NCBI RefSeq assembly: GCF_002933295.1
Contig: NZ_PSSW01000005.1
Location: 62,001-126,000, forward strand
DNA length: 64,000 nt
Origin: Marinobacter flavimaris
GTDB taxonomy: Bacteria > Pseudomonadota > Gammaproteobacteria > Pseudomonadales > Oleiphilaceae
Reading direction: 5' to 3'
A model generated the notes under the pieces. It made no database searches, was not told where the DNA came from, and saw nothing but the letters and a program-made list of their open reading frames with translations. The position numbers and the translations under genes were made by a program. Shown here piece by piece: positions 62,813 to 64,000 of the stretch (position 1 is the stretch's first letter; the number at the start of each line of letters is the position of its first letter).

Positions 62813-64000
62813 CTCTCTGCCCTCTCGGGGATCCGCTCGACCAGTCGCTCCCGCGGGAAATGACAGATAAATTCACTGCCCTCGCCAATCCGGCTGCGAA
62901 TCTCCAGATTGCCATCGTGGTTGAGCAACACGTGTTTGACGATTGCCAGGCCAAGGCCGGTGCCGCCGGTGTCCTTGTGGCGGCTGGGATCGGCCCGATA
63001 GAAGCGTTCTGTCAGACGGGGGATATGGACCGGGTCGATACCGATGCCGGTATCCCTGACTGACAGGTGTGCGCCTTCCCGGTTGGTGGACCAGGACACG
63101 ATAATCTGGCCATTTGCAGGGGTGTACTTCACCGCATTGAATATCAGGTTCGAGAAAGCGCTGCGCAGCTGGCTTTCATCGCCTTTCAGCAGGCGGTGGT
63201 CGCCGATATGCACGGTAATCTCGTGCTGTTTTTCGCCACTGAGCGCCCGGGCGTCATGACAGATCTGGGTCAGCAACTGGTCGACGTCCGTGAGGGTGTC
63301 GTTGACCGTTTGCTCCCCGGTTTCAATACGTGAGAGCAGGATCAGATCGGTGATCAGGGCTTCCATCCGGGATGACTGGGCAGCCATGGTGTTAATGGCC
63401 CGGCGCCACTTAGGCGGCAGGTCGGCAGCATTGTCCACCAGGGTTTCGAGGTAGCCGCTGATGACCGTGAGGGGCGTGCGCATCTCGTGGGACACATTGC
63501 CGACAAAGTCCCGGCGCATCTGTTCGAGCTGGTACAGCCGTGTTACGTCCTTGGCGACAATCAGGCGGTCGTCGTCACCAAACAGGCTGATCTGGATCTG
63601 AAGGTGAATGTGAGGTCTGGCCGGCGAATGTATCTCCAGGGGCTCGCGGTAATCCCGTGAATCGAAATAGGTCTTGAAGGCCGGCGTGCGGATCAGGTTA
63701 TGGATGTACTGGCCCTGATCGGTGTTGCGCCGGAAACCCAGCAGATACTCGGCGGAGCCGTTCCACCATTCCATGGCGCCGCGGGAATCGGTCATGATCA
63801 CGCCATCGCGCATGGCGTTGGTGGATTCCTGCACCCGATTGATCTGGGCCCTCAACCGGTCCTGGGTTCTCAGGTGGGTCTGATGCAGTTTGTGAAGGTT
63901 GTCGAAAATATCGCCCCACAGGCCGATGCTCTGCGGGGCTTCGTCGGTGGCGCTGGGGTTGGACAGCCACTGGTAGAGACGCCTGGCCTGAAGCAGCGTC
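62809..64000 (-). CDS. phoR: Phosphate regulon sensor kinase PhoR (partial, 5' end beyond window)
   Basis: The visible 397 codons hold a PAS domain (MRDGVIMTDSRGAMEWWNGS), a HisKA domain with NVSHEMRTPLTVISGYLETL, and HATPase motifs NLIFNAVKYTP, DTGIGID and GGTGLGLAIVKH. These order and spacings match PhoR, which phosphorylates PhoB when phosphate is short. The frame is open to the right edge of the window, where the N-terminal membrane segments and probably phoB should follow. It ends with convergent overlap of the REC/PilZ-like regulator gene. Confidence 0.93.
   Translation of the reverse strand, partial: TLLQARRLYQWLSNPSATDEAPQSIGLWGDIFDNLHKLHQTHLRTQDRLRAQINRVQESTNAMRDGVIMTDSRGAMEWWNGSAEYLLGFRRNTDQGQYIHNLIRTPAFKTYFDSRDYREPLEIHSPARPHIHLQIQISLFGDDDRLIVAKDVTRLYQLEQMRRDFVGNVSHEMRTPLTVISGYLETLVDNAADLPPKWRRAINTMAAQSSRMEALITDLILLSRIETGEQTVNDTLTDVDQLLTQICHDARALSGEKQHEITVHIGDHRLLKGDESQLRSAFSNLIFNAVKYTPANGQIIVSWSTNREGAHLSVRDTGIGIDPVHIPRLTERFYRADPSRHKDTGGTGLGLAIVKHVLLNHDGNLEIRSRIGEGSEFICHFPRERLVERIPERAES

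Noticed and set aside
1..64000. CRISPR arrays, insertion sequences, prophage, tRNA and rRNA genes
   Set aside because: No regularly spaced direct repeats, transposase-like proteins, integrases or tRNA-like cloverleaf/CCA patterns were seen by eye; a tRNAscan and repeat search would be needed to be certain.

Overview
The window looks like a chromosomal segment of a marine gammaproteobacterium, most likely Marinobacter or a close relative. This rests on the gene set (RapA, RsuA, UbiF, CysZ, NifJ with a dihydroorotate-dehydrogenase-like partner, FadE, a GacA/RsmA-type small RNA), on moderately high GC, and on protein similarities recalled from memory; no database search was possible. I saw no rRNA, tRNA, CRISPR, phage or insertion sequence. 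Almost all of the window is core-type metabolism. The most unusual signals are non-coding.

Layout. 0-6.4 kb: a broken acyl-CoA hydratase/hydrolase gene at the edge, a cytochrome c, ppnN, thiI, and a divergent acetylpolyamine amidohydrolase / succinate-semialdehyde dehydrogenase pair. 6.4-9.7 kb: a structured repeat, uvrD and uppP. 9.8-14.7 kb: a divergent arsenic island (arsH-acr3 on the minus strand; an arsC-arsR fusion, gapdh and arsJ on the plus strand). 14.7-19.1 kb: an outer-membrane protein, a FetAB-like exporter, an MFS transporter and a glycosyltransferase related to tRNA-queuosine mannosyltransferases. 19.2-24.2 kb: nifJ, the DHOD-like gene and yciA. 24.3-29.9 kb: pstS, pstC, pstA, pstB and phoU behind a Pho box. 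29.9-36.5 kb: two more structured repeats, hinT, ubiF, a YbaK deacylase, mscS, mnmH, a methyltransferase, a CsrB/RsmZ-type small RNA and a VanZ-like gene. 36.6-48 kb: cysZ, rapA, fadE, crcB, a cold-shock gene, plsC, a dienelactone hydrolase, ald, a GST and a Yip1 protein. 48.2-64 kb: phoD, a P-type ATPase, a phosphoketolase-like gene, ilvD, pbpG, a one-domain asparaginase, rsuA, a DUF457 protein, a lytic transglycosylase, a REC/PilZ-like regulator and the 3' part of phoR.

How the genes work together. Phosphate: PstSCAB imports phosphate, PhoU and PhoR signal it, and PhoD scavenges phosphoesters; Pho-box-like repeats precede pstS and phoD. Arsenic: arsenate is reduced and As(III) exported by Acr3; GAPDH plus ArsJ export arsenate as 1-arseno-3-phosphoglycerate; ArsH oxidises trivalent organoarsenicals.

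Main discovery-type results. (1) At 35667-35900 on the minus strand there is a small-RNA gene with about ten or more GGA motifs in hairpin loops, a strong terminator and a GacA-type upstream box about 180 bases before its start. (2) Three copies of an intergenic element (6473-6580, 29940-30037 reversed, 30128-30225) share one architecture: a long outer stem whose sequence differs in each copy but still pairs, enclosing two hairpins with ANGGAN hexaloops closed by C-G. That is the RsmA/CsrA recognition element, so these repeats may be dispersed mRNA-borne RsmA/CsrA binding sites. This second reading is an inference.
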